In this document: one piece after another, positions 41,604 through 51,021 of the stretch
Position numbering within the stretch: position 1 is the first letter of the stretch
Layout of the letters: every line of letters begins with the position of its first letter
From: an uncultured Acidobacteriia bacterium
Lineage (GTDB): Bacteria > Acidobacteriota > Terriglobia > Bryobacterales > Bryobacteraceae
Reading direction: 5' to 3'
Assembly (NCBI GenBank): GCA_903907865.1
Contig: CAIVPR010000077.1
Coordinates: forward strand, 1 to 64,000
Length of the DNA: 64,000 bases
The notes under the pieces: model-generated
Databases searched by the model: none
The model's input: the letters and a program-made list of their open reading frames with translations, nothing else
Told to the model about the DNA's origin: nothing
Program-made: the position numbers and the translations under genes

Positions 41604-41679
41604 AAAGGACGCTCCTTGGCGGTCGCGGCTCGGCAACATGCTGATTCCAGTGGGCCTGGACAACCAAGGAGCGTCCTTT
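41604..41679. repeat. Inverted repeat / REP-like element, copy 2
   Basis: AAAGGACGCTCCTTGG (41604-41619) is exactly complementary to CCAAGGAGCGTCCTTT (41664-41679). The enclosed part contains CGGTCGCGGCTCGG, which links it to the REP family at 36969. It lies between the small Ala/His-rich gene and the converging oleate hydratase gene, so it probably also terminates transcription in both directions. Confidence 0.75.
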
Positions 41680-41695
41680 CCAGTTGAGCGGGCCG

Positions 41696-43306
41696 CTACC
41701 GGAACGCCTTGACGACCGCTTCGAACTGCGCGTGCACAGACGTCGCGTACGAGGTGACCGGGGGAATCGGGCGCTGGACCGCAAGCAGTTCGTACACGGC
41801 CATTTGGGCCGCCCTCACGGAATACTCCACGGTAAAGACAACGTCGCCCGGAATCTCGACAAACTGGCTGACGAAGGCGAGGTTGTTCGAACCCTTCGGC
41901 ACCGGCAGCGGGCGGTCACCTTTCCGGCGCGGCATGAACATGCTGGTGATGTAGGGCATAGTGCAGGGAATACAGACAGCCTCCGCCACAATCGAGGGGT
42001 CGAAGCGCAGATGGCCGCAGAGTTCGTACAGGATCTCCGCGCCGTTTGATTCGCCCATCGGCTTGGCGACGAAGTTGCCGACGCGGTCCGGGAACAACGC
42101 ATAGCCCCAGAAGATTTGGACATCCGCCGGCTGGCCGGGAAAGTGGGGTTGCGCGGGCAAAACGACGGAGAGCATCCAGTTCGAATCCTGGAAGGTCACG
42201 AGTCCGCCCGTGCCAGGCTGGTTCCCGCTGAACTCCACCATCTGGTTGAAGAAGTCCGGCGTGCGCAGCGTCACGGTGAAGGACTCCCAGGACGACTGCG
42301 CCCGTGAGCTGTTGAACACGGCCGGCCTGCCGAACTCCGGTCGTCCGGCCGCCAGTTTCTCCCACAAGGACCAGCCCAGGGATTCGGCCTTTCCCAACAC
42401 GGCAGGTGCCTCCGTGTTCGAGCCCAGACTGGAGGCATCGGTCATCGACCCGTTCTGGATGAACACCAAGTCCGGATCTGGACCATCCGCCTGAATCGTC
42501 ACGACTTCGGAGTTCCCTTCCCTCTCGCAGTGGAGCGCGGTGACGGTGAATTTTCCGTCCACGACCTTGTGTTCGAGGTCCGTGACCACGCATCCGGCCA
42601 CAAAGTGGACGTTTTGGGCCTGCAACCACGCCACCAGGGGGGCGACCAAGGAATCGTACTGGTTGTAGATCGTCCGCTTCACCCCGGCCAAGGTCTCGAT
42701 CCGCGAGAACTCCAGCAGAAAGCGCAGGAGGTAGCGCCGGAACTCGACCGCGCTATGCCAAGGCTGGAAGGCGAAGGTTGTGGACCACATGTACCAGAAC
42801 GCCGTCTCGAAGAACGCCGGGGAGAGGTGGTCGGTGATGCGTGTGGCGTCAAGTGTTTCCTCGTCGGCCTGGCTCAACTTCAGCAGTTCGATCCGGTCCT
42901 GCATGGAGAATCCCATGGAGGCGACTGGAACCCTTGAGCGCCGCCGGTCCACCAGCCGCGCCCGAGCGTCCGACACATGCCCGGTGTTGAACTCCATCGT
43001 CTCCTCGAACACGGAACGGCCCGGGTGTCGCAGGGAGGGTATCGACTTGAACAATGCCCAGGTGCATTCGTAGTTGTCGGAGGTGAGCATCCGGCCGCCT
43101 CGCATGGAGTAGCCCTTGGCCGGATCGCCCGCTGCGTCCAAGCTGCCACCCATCACCGGCGCCGCGTCGTAAATGTGGATATTGTCACCGGCAATGCCGC
43201 CGTCGCGAATCATAAATGCTGCCGCCGCCAGTGATCCGATGCCACCGCCGACCAAGTGGGCGCCGCGCCCTGGACGGTGTGTCTTGTTGCTGCGATTGGA
43301 GTCCAT
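41696..43306 (-). CDS. Oleate hydratase (MCRA family)
   Basis: The 536-residue FAD-binding protein begins HLVGGGIGSLAAAAFMIRDG and continues with DAAPVMGGSLDAAGDPAKGY, SMRGGRMLTSDNYECTWALF and FWYMWSTTFAFQPWHSAVEF, all hallmarks of the myosin-cross-reactive antigen family. These enzymes add water across the cis-9 double bond of oleate, giving 10-hydroxystearate, and are linked to fatty-acid detoxification and stress tolerance. The catalytic-region residues around NYECTW are present. The gene is divergent from a small acidic-protein gene and converges with the hairpin at 41604. Confidence 0.93.
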   Translation of the reverse strand: MDSNRSNKTHRPGRGAHLVGGGIGSLAAAAFMIRDGGIAGDNIHIYDAAPVMGGSLDAAGDPAKGYSMRGGRMLTSDNYECTWALFKSIPSLRHPGRSVFEETMEFNTGHVSDARARLVDRRRSRVPVASMGFSMQDRIELLKLSQADEETLDATRITDHLSPAFFETAFWYMWSTTFAFQPWHSAVEFRRYLLRFLLEFSRIETLAGVKRTIYNQYDSLVAPLVAWLQAQNVHFVAGCVVTDLEHKVVDGKFTVTALHCEREGNSEVVTIQADGPDPDLVFIQNGSMTDASSLGSNTEAPAVLGKAESLGWSLWEKLAAGRPEFGRPAVFNSSRAQSSWESFTVTLRTPDFFNQMVEFSGNQPGTGGLVTFQDSNWMLSVVLPAQPHFPGQPADVQIFWGYALFPDRVGNFVAKPMGESNGAEILYELCGHLRFDPSIVAEAVCIPCTMPYITSMFMPRRKGDRPLPVPKGSNNLAFVSQFVEIPGDVVFTVEYSVRAAQMAVYELLAVQRPIPPVTSYATSVHAQFEAVVKAFR

Positions 43307-43386
43307 AGTAGCGCTGTTGGGTGCACGCCGAAGGCCAATATTTGGCCCCTCCTGCCGTTCGGCCCTTGCCTTGCTGTGGAGAGGGC

Positions 43387-43689
43387 ATGGGAAGACCAAT
43401 CAATGACGAACTACGGACCTACGCGGATGACCGGCGAATCCTCGGCACCGGCAATCGTGCGGGTCTCGGCCCAGGTTCCGCCGGGCAATCCGGCGACACG
43501 CAGGGTCTTTCGAATGAAGCCTCGGCGGATTCAGAAAGTGTTGTGGAACTAGTCGAGTCCGGCCAATACATGGAGGCAGAGATCGTCGACGCCGTGGAGA
43601 ATGCCCGCGATCCCGATGTGCGCGAACTGCACACCCGGCAAGTCCTAGAGGACGACGTGCCGGAAGAATACCGCGATGGCTCCTCCTAA
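43387..43689 (+). CDS. Small acidic protein of unknown function
   Basis: The 100-residue product starts MGRPINDELRTYADDRRILG and is rich in Asp, Glu and Gly, with the helical segment SVVELVESGQYMEAEIVDAV near the middle. No signal peptide or membrane segment is visible. It diverges from the oleate hydratase gene and is followed by a REP-like palindrome. I do not recognise the family; the acidic composition is similar to small stress-induced proteins in the same island. Confidence 0.55.
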   Translation: MGRPINDELRTYADDRRILGTGNRAGLGPGSAGQSGDTQGLSNEASADSESVVELVESGQYMEAEIVDAVENARDPDVRELHTRQVLEDDVPEEYRDGSS

Positions 43690-43698
43690 GCAAAAGTT

Positions 43699-43747
43699 GC
43701 TCCCTCGCGGACTCACTCTACCGAGCCGCGACCGCTAGGGAGCGTTT
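43699..43747. repeat. REP-like palindromic repeat, copy 3
   Basis: GCTCCCTCGCGG (43699-43710) pairs imperfectly with CCGCGACCGCTAGGGAGCG, which ends at 43744. The second arm reads ACCGAGCCGCGACCGC in the same form as other copies in this window. It lies between the small acidic gene and the glycosyltransferase gene. Confidence 0.7.
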
Positions 43748-43805
43748 GTGAACACCAAAGCCCAGCCCCAAGCAGGACCACGCCCGCAACTAGAACAAGG
43801 ACCCC

Positions 43806-46091
43806 TTGACTCAAACAGGCACAATACGAAAGCTAGCTTTTCTTGGCAACCACATGCCCCGCAAATGCGGCATCGCGACCTTCATGTCCGACATCCTCGC
43901 CGCCGTAGCCGCCACGCATTCTAAAACCCAGTGCCTCGCGGTTTCGGTCAACGACATCCCCGAGGGCTACGACTATCCAGATGTAGTCCGTTGCGAGATC
44001 GAGCAACAGAATTTATCCTCTTACTTGCGCGCAGCGGACTTCCTCAATAACAACGACGTGGATGTAGTGTCGCTGCAACACGAATTCGGAATCTTCGGCG
44101 GCGTTGCCGGCGGACATGTCCTGGCCCTGCTCCGCGAGTTGAAGATGCCGGTGGTGACAACCCTGCATACAATCCTGCAGAACCCTTCGCCGGACCAGCG
44201 GCGCCTCATGGACGGCGTGGTCGACCTCTCCAGCCGCGTGATCGTAATGGCGTCCCGCGGTCAAAGGATGCTGCAGGAAATCTACAATGTGCCTGCCGAA
44301 AAGATCGACCTGATCCCGCATGGGATTCCGGACGGCGAATTTGTCGACCCCAACACCCTGAAGGCGCAGTTCGGCGTCGAAGGCAGGACCGTCCTCCTGA
44401 CATTCGGACTGCTTTCCCCGAACAAGGGCCTTGAATACGTGCTCAACGCCCTGCCTCGGATCGTGGCGGAGTTTCCCGACGTTGTCTATATCGTCCTCGG
44501 TGCCACGCATCCGAACGAGTTGCGGGAGCACGGCGAGGCCTACAGGCTCAGCCTTGAGATCCTGGCAAAGAAAAACGGCGTGGACAAGAACGTCATCTTC
44601 CACAACCATTTTGTGGACTTGGAGACCCTGACCCAGTTCATCGGGGCCGCCGACATCTACATCACGCCCTATCTCAACGAGGCGCAGATCACCTCCGGGA
44701 CCTTGGCGTACGCCTTCGGCTCCGGCAACGTGGTGGTGTCCACTCCCTATTGGCATGCTGCCGAACTGCTGGAGGACGGGCTGGGCGTTCTGGTGCCGTT
44801 CGCGGACGCCGGGGCCATGGCGCGCGAGGTGGTGGAACTGCTGCGGGACGACGCCCGCCGCCAGACAATGCGCACGACGGCGTGGAATGTCGGCCGCAGG
44901 ATGGTCTGGAGCAACGTGGCGCGGATGTACATGGAATCGTTCGAGCGTTCGCGGCTCGAACAAGTGCCGAGGATCGGGAAATCGCTCGTACCCAAGACGC
45001 TCGACCGCAAGCCACGCGAACTCCCCACCATGAATCTGGGCCACCTGGGAGTGATGCTGGATTCGACCGGGATCTTCCAGCACGCCACCTACAGCGTTCC
45101 GAACTTCTCGGAAGGCTACTGCGTGGATGACAACGCCCGAGCCTTCATCCTGTCGGCGCTACTGGGGGAACTGGGCGCGGATACCCAACGCGTCCGGGCC
45201 TTGGCGAGCACCACGGTGGCCTTCCTGCACCACGCTTGGAACCAACCAGCGGGCCGTTTTCGCAACTTCATGTCCTTCGACCGCCGCTGGTTGGACGAAC
45301 ATGGCTCGGAAGACTCCCACGGCCGCGCGCTGTGGGCGCTGGGAACGGCGGTCGGCCGGTCGCAGTTCACGGAGATCCGCGGGGTGGGGGCTCAACTGTT
45401 CGCGGCTGGTCTGCCCGCGCTCGGGACGTTCACATCGCCCCGCTCGTTGGCGTTCGGCCTGCTCGGCATCCATGAATTCCTGCGCAAACCTATCGGGAAC
45501 GCCGCCGCCGTCCAGATGCGGGCTTCGCTGATGGACCGCCTGATGGACCTGTTCGCAAGATCGGCCCAGCCCGGATGGGACTGGTTTGAGGACTCGCTTG
45601 CCTATGACAACGCCAAGCTGGCCCATGCCCTCATCCAAGCCGGCCAAGCGTCGGGCAACGCCAGCGTCGTCGGCTGCGGCTTGCAGGCGCTGCGCTGGTT
45701 GACTGACGTCCAGACGTCGGAACACGGCCACTTCAGGCCCATCGGCAGCAATGGCTTCCACGTTCGGGGCGGTCCCCGGGCCCATTTCGACCAGCAGCCG
45801 ATCGAAGCGCATGCCACGGTTTCGGCCTGCCTGGAAGCTTGGCGCGCCACCAAGGATGTCCGGTGGTATGAAAAGGCCCAGAGCGCGTTCGACTGGTTCC
45901 TGGGCTGGAACGACGTCGGCCTCGAACTCTACTGCCCCGAGACCGGAGGCTGCCGCGACGGGCTTCATGCCGACGCGGTGAACGAAAACCAGGGGGCGGA
46001 ATCCACGCTGGCCTTCCTGCTCTCGCTGGCCGAATTGCGCCAGTCGCAAAACGTGCTTACCAGCTTCAACGAACCGAACGCCGGAGACTAA
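43806..46091 (+). CDS. Bifunctional GT4-type glycosyltransferase with C-terminal helical (alpha/alpha-toroid-like) domain
   Basis: The N-terminal half (about residues 1-395) is a GT4 glycosyltransferase: FLGNHMPRKCGIATFMSDIL, LIPHGIPDGEFV, TFGLLSPNKGLEYVLNALPR and the nucleotide-sugar site ITPYLNEAQITSGTLAYAFG. The C-terminal half (about 410-750) is a separate domain rich in helices (WDWFEDSLAYDNAKLAHALI), as in glycan-processing toroids. A GH130 phosphorylase gene follows ten bases after the stop, so the pair probably makes and trims a mannose-type glycan or glycoside. The start is TTG at 43806; the family normally begins around KLAFLGNHMPRKCG. Confidence 0.85.
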   Translation: MTQTGTIRKLAFLGNHMPRKCGIATFMSDILAAVAATHSKTQCLAVSVNDIPEGYDYPDVVRCEIEQQNLSSYLRAADFLNNNDVDVVSLQHEFGIFGGVAGGHVLALLRELKMPVVTTLHTILQNPSPDQRRLMDGVVDLSSRVIVMASRGQRMLQEIYNVPAEKIDLIPHGIPDGEFVDPNTLKAQFGVEGRTVLLTFGLLSPNKGLEYVLNALPRIVAEFPDVVYIVLGATHPNELREHGEAYRLSLEILAKKNGVDKNVIFHNHFVDLETLTQFIGAADIYITPYLNEAQITSGTLAYAFGSGNVVVSTPYWHAAELLEDGLGVLVPFADAGAMAREVVELLRDDARRQTMRTTAWNVGRRMVWSNVARMYMESFERSRLEQVPRIGKSLVPKTLDRKPRELPTMNLGHLGVMLDSTGIFQHATYSVPNFSEGYCVDDNARAFILSALLGELGADTQRVRALASTTVAFLHHAWNQPAGRFRNFMSFDRRWLDEHGSEDSHGRALWALGTAVGRSQFTEIRGVGAQLFAAGLPALGTFTSPRSLAFGLLGIHEFLRKPIGNAAAVQMRASLMDRLMDLFARSAQPGWDWFEDSLAYDNAKLAHALIQAGQASGNASVVGCGLQALRWLTDVQTSEHGHFRPIGSNGFHVRGGPRAHFDQQPIEAHATVSACLEAWRATKDVRWYEKAQSAFDWFLGWNDVGLELYCPETGGCRDGLHADAVNENQGAESTLAFLLSLAELRQSQNVLTSFNEPNAGD

Positions 46092-46101
46092 TCAAAATAC
46101 T

Positions 46102-47592
46102 ATGTCCATCAAAGTTACCCGCGCGGCCACCATTCTGCACCCGGATCAGACGCGCGTCCTGCTGCGCCCCTTCATACCGGGCGGGCCGCAGCGGTTCGCA
46201 GCCATCATCGCAAGGGTGATGGCCCTTCCCGAAGAACACGTCGGCCCATTGCTCGAGGGCGTTGCCGAGGAGTTCTCGCGCCGCCACGACAATATCCACC
46301 GCCTCTTTCTCGAGCGCTTCGAGGAGGTCAAAGGCCATATGGCCGGAGCCGAGGGACTCTCGGAACAGCGCCGGATGTTGATCGGGTCGTTCTTTCTAGC
46401 GGAATATTCGCTGGAGTCCGCCGCCCTGTTCAACCCTTCCATGGTGCCGCATCCCGACCAGACCGGCCTGCCGCCAGGGACAGTACGCTTCGTGCTGAGC
46501 CTCAGGGCAACCGGGGAGGGCCATATCTCGTCGATCACCTTCCGTACCGGGATCTTGCACGAAGACAACTCGATCGAGATCCTGCCACCGAAGGGCTTCC
46601 TGATCGAGCCCAAGCAGATCCCGAATCCGGTTTACAAGAAGGAGCTCTTCGAGCGGCGTCTCGGGGAACTGGGGCTGGGGGGAGAGTTCACCCACAGGGT
46701 CATGCAGCTACTGCCCGATTCCTTCTCGCTTACCGAACTGCGTGTCGCATTGAAGGCCGAGCGGCTCAACTCGCCCGAAATGATGAAGCACGACGACCAG
46801 GCTGCCTCGCACCGTATCTGGACCCTCGCGCGGTCGAACTACGAGGTCCAGTTCCAGCCCGACCAGGAATTGTCCCAGCGGATCCTGTTCCCCTCGACTC
46901 CGGCCCAACGCAACGGGATCGAGGACGCTAGGTTTGTCTGTTTCCACGAAGATGACGGGACATCGGTCTACTACGCTACATTCACAGCCTATGACGGGGT
47001 CCGGATTGTTCCCGAACTGCTCCAGACCTCCGATTTCGTCCGTTTCCGATTCCGCACCTTGAATGGCCCCGCCGCCGAGAACAAGGGGATGGCCTTATTT
47101 CCCAGACGGATTAACGGACGCTTCGCCATGCTTTCACGGCAGGACGACGAGAGCATCTTTATCATGTACTCGGATAACATACATTTTTGGAACGAACGCC
47201 AACTCCTGCTCAAGCCCGCATTCCCCTGGGAGTTGATCAAGATAGGAAATTGCGGAGCGCCCATCGATACAGATGCCGGATGGCTGGTTGTCAGCCACGG
47301 TGTGGGTCCGATGCGCAAGTACTGCATCGGGGCCTTCCTGTTGGACCGCAACGATCCCTCGAAAGTCATCGGCCGGTTGAGGGAGCCCCTGATGAAGCCC
47401 AACGCGAGCGAGCGCGAAGGCTATGTCCCCAACGTTGTCTACAGCTGCGGAGCGATGGTCCACCAGGGTCAACTGGTGATTCCGTACGGCTTGGCCGACC
47501 ACGCGACCGGTTTCGCGACCGTCGCACTGGCGGACGTGTTGGCCGCGATGGAGCCGACAAAACCCTGCGGGACGCCCGAGAACCCCTGCTAA
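46102..47592 (+). CDS. GH130-family glycoside phosphorylase
   Basis: This 496-residue enzyme belongs to the GH130 family, which phosphorolyses beta-mannosides such as mannosyl-N-acetylglucosamine or mannosyl-glucose. Recognised segments are GIEDARFVCFHEDDGTSVYY (the conserved GxEDPR-type motif), NCGAPIDTDAGWLVVSHGVG and SCGAMVHQGQLVIPYGLADH. An N-terminal helical extension (about 1-180) precedes the five-bladed propeller. With the upstream GT4 fusion it may build or recycle a short mannoside, perhaps a compatible solute or an envelope sugar. The substrate is not certain. Confidence 0.87.
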   Translation: MSIKVTRAATILHPDQTRVLLRPFIPGGPQRFAAIIARVMALPEEHVGPLLEGVAEEFSRRHDNIHRLFLERFEEVKGHMAGAEGLSEQRRMLIGSFFLAEYSLESAALFNPSMVPHPDQTGLPPGTVRFVLSLRATGEGHISSITFRTGILHEDNSIEILPPKGFLIEPKQIPNPVYKKELFERRLGELGLGGEFTHRVMQLLPDSFSLTELRVALKAERLNSPEMMKHDDQAASHRIWTLARSNYEVQFQPDQELSQRILFPSTPAQRNGIEDARFVCFHEDDGTSVYYATFTAYDGVRIVPELLQTSDFVRFRFRTLNGPAAENKGMALFPRRINGRFAMLSRQDDESIFIMYSDNIHFWNERQLLLKPAFPWELIKIGNCGAPIDTDAGWLVVSHGVGPMRKYCIGAFLLDRNDPSKVIGRLREPLMKPNASEREGYVPNVVYSCGAMVHQGQLVIPYGLADHATGFATVALADVLAAMEPTKPCGTPENPC

Positions 47593-47601
47593 GGGCTTTC
47601 C

Positions 47602-47650
47602 GTCTTCTTTGCGTCCTTGGCGTGCCGCACGCCAAGGACGCAAAGAAGAC
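47602..47650. terminator. Perfect 24-bp inverted repeat between convergent genes
   Basis: Arm one (47602-47625, GTCTTCTTTGCGTCCTTGGC and GTGC) is exactly complementary to arm two (47627-47650), with one base between. It lies between the GH130 gene and the response-regulator gene, which converge here. A bidirectional terminator is the most likely role; the TTTGCGTCCTTGGCG core also resembles a common dispersed bacterial palindrome. Confidence 0.7.
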
Positions 47651-47686
47651 AAGTTTGGGGGGTAACCAAGGTCGCCCCTTCTCGTT

Positions 47687-48919
47687 CTAGTTCCGCCGCT
47701 CCACAATCACCAGCGTGATGTCGTCCGATTGCGGCACACCGGCGGTGAAGTTCATGACTTCGTTCAGGAGCCGGGTTTCCAGCGCTTTGCTGCCCGCCGG
47801 TGCCTCCTGCCGAATGATTCCCATCAGCCGTTCCTCGCCGAACATGTCCTTGTGCCCGTTCTCGGCGTCCGTCAAACCATCCGAATAAACCACGAGGATG
47901 TCCCCGATGCCCAGCCGCAGCGGCTTCGATTCATACGTCGCGAAGTCGAAGGCCCCCAGGAAGAAGTGCCCTGACCACAGGACGTCAATCGTGCCAGTCT
48001 CGCACCGGAAAAGGTACGCCAAGTTGTGCCCCGCGCTCACGAATTCCCCTGTGCCGTCCGCCCCGAGGAAGAACAGGAACAGGGTCACGAACTGATAGGG
48101 GAGGGACCGCTCGCAAAGCAGCTTGTTGATCCGGTTCAGCGCTTCCCCTGGCCTTGCGTCGGAACGGAATTCCATATTCAAGGCGCCCAGCACCATGGAA
48201 CTGAGCAGGGCCGCGGGGATGCCTTTCCCCGAAACGTCGGCCAACACGCCGATGCATTCGCCCGACGGCGCCTCCACAAAGTCGTAGAAATCCCCGCCGA
48301 CATAGCGGGTCGGGCTGTTGAACGCACGGATGATCAGGTTGTCGAACCGGGGCAGGCAGCGGGGCAACAGGCTCTCCTGCGTCTCCTGCGCCAACGCCAA
48401 TTCCGCTTGCGACCTCCGCAACTCCTCGAGCGTCGTAATCCGGAGGGCCTCGCGGCTGGTCTCCAACTCCAAGACCGCCGATTCCAATACCTTGCTGTAG
48501 TTGCTCGCCGCCAAGTGCAGCAGCCGTACTTCGATCAGATTCCGCACCCGGGCGCGGAACTCTTCAATGTTGAACGGCTTGCTGATGAAGTCGCGCGCGC
48601 CGGCCGCGAGCGCATGCAACTGATGGGATGGCTGGGCTGTCACCGCGAGCACCGGCAGGTAGCCGTCGCCTTCGATGGCCTTCAACTCCTCCATCACTTG
48701 GAACCCGTCCAGACCCGGCATCTGGAGATCCAGCAGGATCAATGCGTACCGGTTCTTCCGGTGCAGTTCGCAGACCTCAATGGAATTCGTGGTCGACTCC
48801 ACCGACTTGTATCCCGCGCCCCGCAGGATTGCCTCGATCAGCCGGACATTGTCCGGCTTGTCGTCGACCACCAGGATACGTGCCTTGAGGATATCGTCGC
48901 TGCTGATGACGCTTGTCAT
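47687..48919 (-). CDS. Response regulator with RsbU-like PP2C phosphatase domain
   Basis: The 410-residue protein has an N-terminal receiver domain (ILVVDDKPDNVRLIEAILRG, phospho-acceptor Asp in LILLDLQMPGLDG, Lys in DFISKPF), a coiled-coil linker (about 150-190) and a SpoIIE/PP2C phosphatase domain with YVGGDFYDFV, GVLADVSGKGIPAALL and VYSDGLTDAEN. Such proteins dephosphorylate anti-anti-sigma factors in general-stress signalling. The hybrid histidine kinase gene immediately upstream overlaps it by four bases and is its probable partner. No RsbV/RsbW-like gene was seen in the window. Confidence 0.92.
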   Translation of the reverse strand: MTSVISSDDILKARILVVDDKPDNVRLIEAILRGAGYKSVESTTNSIEVCELHRKNRYALILLDLQMPGLDGFQVMEELKAIEGDGYLPVLAVTAQPSHQLHALAAGARDFISKPFNIEEFRARVRNLIEVRLLHLAASNYSKVLESAVLELETSREALRITTLEELRRSQAELALAQETQESLLPRCLPRFDNLIIRAFNSPTRYVGGDFYDFVEAPSGECIGVLADVSGKGIPAALLSSMVLGALNMEFRSDARPGEALNRINKLLCERSLPYQFVTLFLFFLGADGTGEFVSAGHNLAYLFRCETGTIDVLWSGHFFLGAFDFATYESKPLRLGIGDILVVYSDGLTDAENGHKDMFGEERLMGIIRQEAPAGSKALETRLLNEVMNFTAGVPQSDDITLVIVERRN

Positions 48920-51021
48920 TGGATCTGTCCCGCAACTTCCAGCGCCGTGTCCAAGGTCTTCATGAACTCGACAATGTTGATGGGCTTGGTCAAATACCGG
49001 TAGAACCCGGCGGCCAGGCCTCGTTCCTTGTCGCGCGGCATGGCGTTGGCGCTCAAGGCAATCACGGGAATGCGCAGGGTGGTCGGGTCATCCCGAAGTA
49101 ACTTCAGCGCCTCGAAGCCGCTGATGCCGGGCAGATTGATGTCCATCAGAATCACATCGGGGCGCTGGCTGCGCGCCAGCTGGATTCCAGTATTCCCGTC
49201 CGCCGCGCTCAACAGCCGAAGATCGGCGCGTCGCGAAATGAGCTGCTCGATGAGGCTCAAGTTGGCGGGATTGTCCTCAACGCACAGAACCGTCCGCATC
49301 GGCATACCGGGCTGGACTTCCGATTGGGTATGCGTCTCGAATGCAGCCGGCCCCTGGTTCAGGCCGGGTGCAACCGCGTTCAGGTCGAACCAGAAAACAC
49401 TGCCCGACCCCACCACGCTCTCCACCCCGATAGCCCCGCCCATCAGTTCGACCAGGCGCTTGCTCATCACCAGCCCGATCCCGGTGCCCTCCTCCGCCGT
49501 GGCATTCCGTCCGAGCCGGTTGAACGGTTGAAACAACTGGAGAAGAAGCTCGGGAATCAAGCCGGCCCCGGTGTCCCGCACGTTGATGCGGATACGCGGA
49601 ATGCCCCCATCCATTCGGTCGACGCAGTTGATCGTCACCGTGCCGTTGGACCGGTTGTATTTGATCGCGTTCGAGAGCAGATTGATCAAGACCTGCTTCA
49701 GCCGCGTGCGGTCCGCCTCGACGTAGCACGGGGCCTCGAACTTGGGGAAAACCATCGCGATGCCGCGCTTTTGTCCCTGCGGCTCGATCATCGCCTGGCA
49801 CTCCGCCATCACTTCCTGCAGGGAGGTGGGCTCCAGCGACAGGGCCAACTTGCCCGATTCCACCTGCGCCAGATCCAGGATTTCGTTGATCAGGTCCAGC
49901 AGGTACCACCCAGCGCGCAGAATGGGGTCGATGCTGGCCATCTGCGAGGCGCTGGGAGCCGGCACTTCCGAACTCAGCAACTGGGCGAAGCCGAGGATCG
50001 CGTTCAACGGCGACCGCAGTTCGTGGCTCATGCTCGACAGGAAGTCGGACTTGGCCAGGTTGGCCTTCTCCGCGGCAGCCTTGGCACGCTCCAATTCGAC
50101 ATTGTTTTCCTGCTGCAGTTGCTCGAAGCGCTTTCGCTCGGTAACGTCGCGGGCCGCAGCGAAGACGCCCTGCAGCTTCCGGTCCCGGTCGTGGAACGTG
50201 GTCGCGTTGTACGAAACCACGGTCTCCTTGCCATCACGGGCGCGCGCCGTCAATTCGTAGTCGGTGACTTTTCCCGCTCCCAGCACGCTGCGGATGGCCT
50301 CCTCGGCGCGCTCGGGATCCGTAAAGCAATCCTTGAATGGCGCACCGATCAGTTCATCGCGCGTGCAGCCGGTCAGCGCCTCCATCTGCTTGTTGACATC
50401 GGTGATGATGCCGGCCGAGTTGGTGGCCATCAGGGCGTCAATGTTGGATTCGATCAGCGAACGCGTATAGAACTGCTGGTCGCGGAGGCGTTGGTCGAGC
50501 TGCTTCTGCTCCTCCTCCACCTGCTTGCGGGCAGTATTGTCCGTGCCGATCAGCAAATAGCCGATGATGACGCCGAAATCGTCCCGCAGCGCCGTCACCG
50601 ACACCACGGCGGCAAAGCGGCTGCCGTCCTTGCGGATGTACGTCAGTTCGTAGATGTCCTCAATGCCGCGCGAGGCCTTGAACACCAGCGCCTCGAAACC
50701 CGGCGTGATCTTCGTAGCCAGTTCGGCGCTCAAGGCCTTGGCCCGGACAATCACCTCGCGCGGATCCGAAATGTCCGCCGGAGTGATCTTGTCCACCACT
50801 TCCCCCGCCGTGTAGCCCAGCATCCGCTCCGCGCCGACGTTGAAGAGCTGGATCACGCCCTTCTCGTCGGTCGCGATGCACGAAAAATTGGCGCTGTTGA
50901 AGATGGCGTTCTGCAGCGCGCCTGTCTTCAGCAAGGCGGCCTCGCGACGGACTTCGGTGACACCGGCCGCAACGGCTGCGTCCTCGTCATTTCGCCCCAG
51001 CGCGACATCGGCTTCAGTCAT
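48916..51021 (-). CDS. Hybrid histidine kinase with PAS domains and C-terminal receiver
   Basis: The 701-residue protein has two PAS domains (about 40-150, IATDEKGVIQLFNVGAERML, and about 190-310, ATNSAGIITDVNKQMEALTG), a coiled coil and HisKA with the phospho-histidine in MSHELRSPLNAILG. The ATPase domain follows (LINLLSNAIKYNRSNGTVTI and GTGIGLVMSKRLVELMGG), then a receiver with Asp in VILMDINLPGISG. No membrane segment is present, so it senses a cytoplasmic signal. It overlaps the phosphatase gene by ATGA and the glycine-zipper gene upstream by eight bases, so all three are one operon. ATG 51021 is chosen. Confidence 0.93.
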   Translation of the reverse strand: MTEADVALGRNDEDAAVAAGVTEVRREAALLKTGALQNAIFNSANFSCIATDEKGVIQLFNVGAERMLGYTAGEVVDKITPADISDPREVIVRAKALSAELATKITPGFEALVFKASRGIEDIYELTYIRKDGSRFAAVVSVTALRDDFGVIIGYLLIGTDNTARKQVEEEQKQLDQRLRDQQFYTRSLIESNIDALMATNSAGIITDVNKQMEALTGCTRDELIGAPFKDCFTDPERAEEAIRSVLGAGKVTDYELTARARDGKETVVSYNATTFHDRDRKLQGVFAAARDVTERKRFEQLQQENNVELERAKAAAEKANLAKSDFLSSMSHELRSPLNAILGFAQLLSSEVPAPSASQMASIDPILRAGWYLLDLINEILDLAQVESGKLALSLEPTSLQEVMAECQAMIEPQGQKRGIAMVFPKFEAPCYVEADRTRLKQVLINLLSNAIKYNRSNGTVTINCVDRMDGGIPRIRINVRDTGAGLIPELLLQLFQPFNRLGRNATAEEGTGIGLVMSKRLVELMGGAIGVESVVGSGSVFWFDLNAVAPGLNQGPAAFETHTQSEVQPGMPMRTVLCVEDNPANLSLIEQLISRRADLRLLSAADGNTGIQLARSQRPDVILMDINLPGISGFEALKLLRDDPTTLRIPVIALSANAMPRDKERGLAAGFYRYLTKPINIVEFMKTLDTALEVAGQIQ

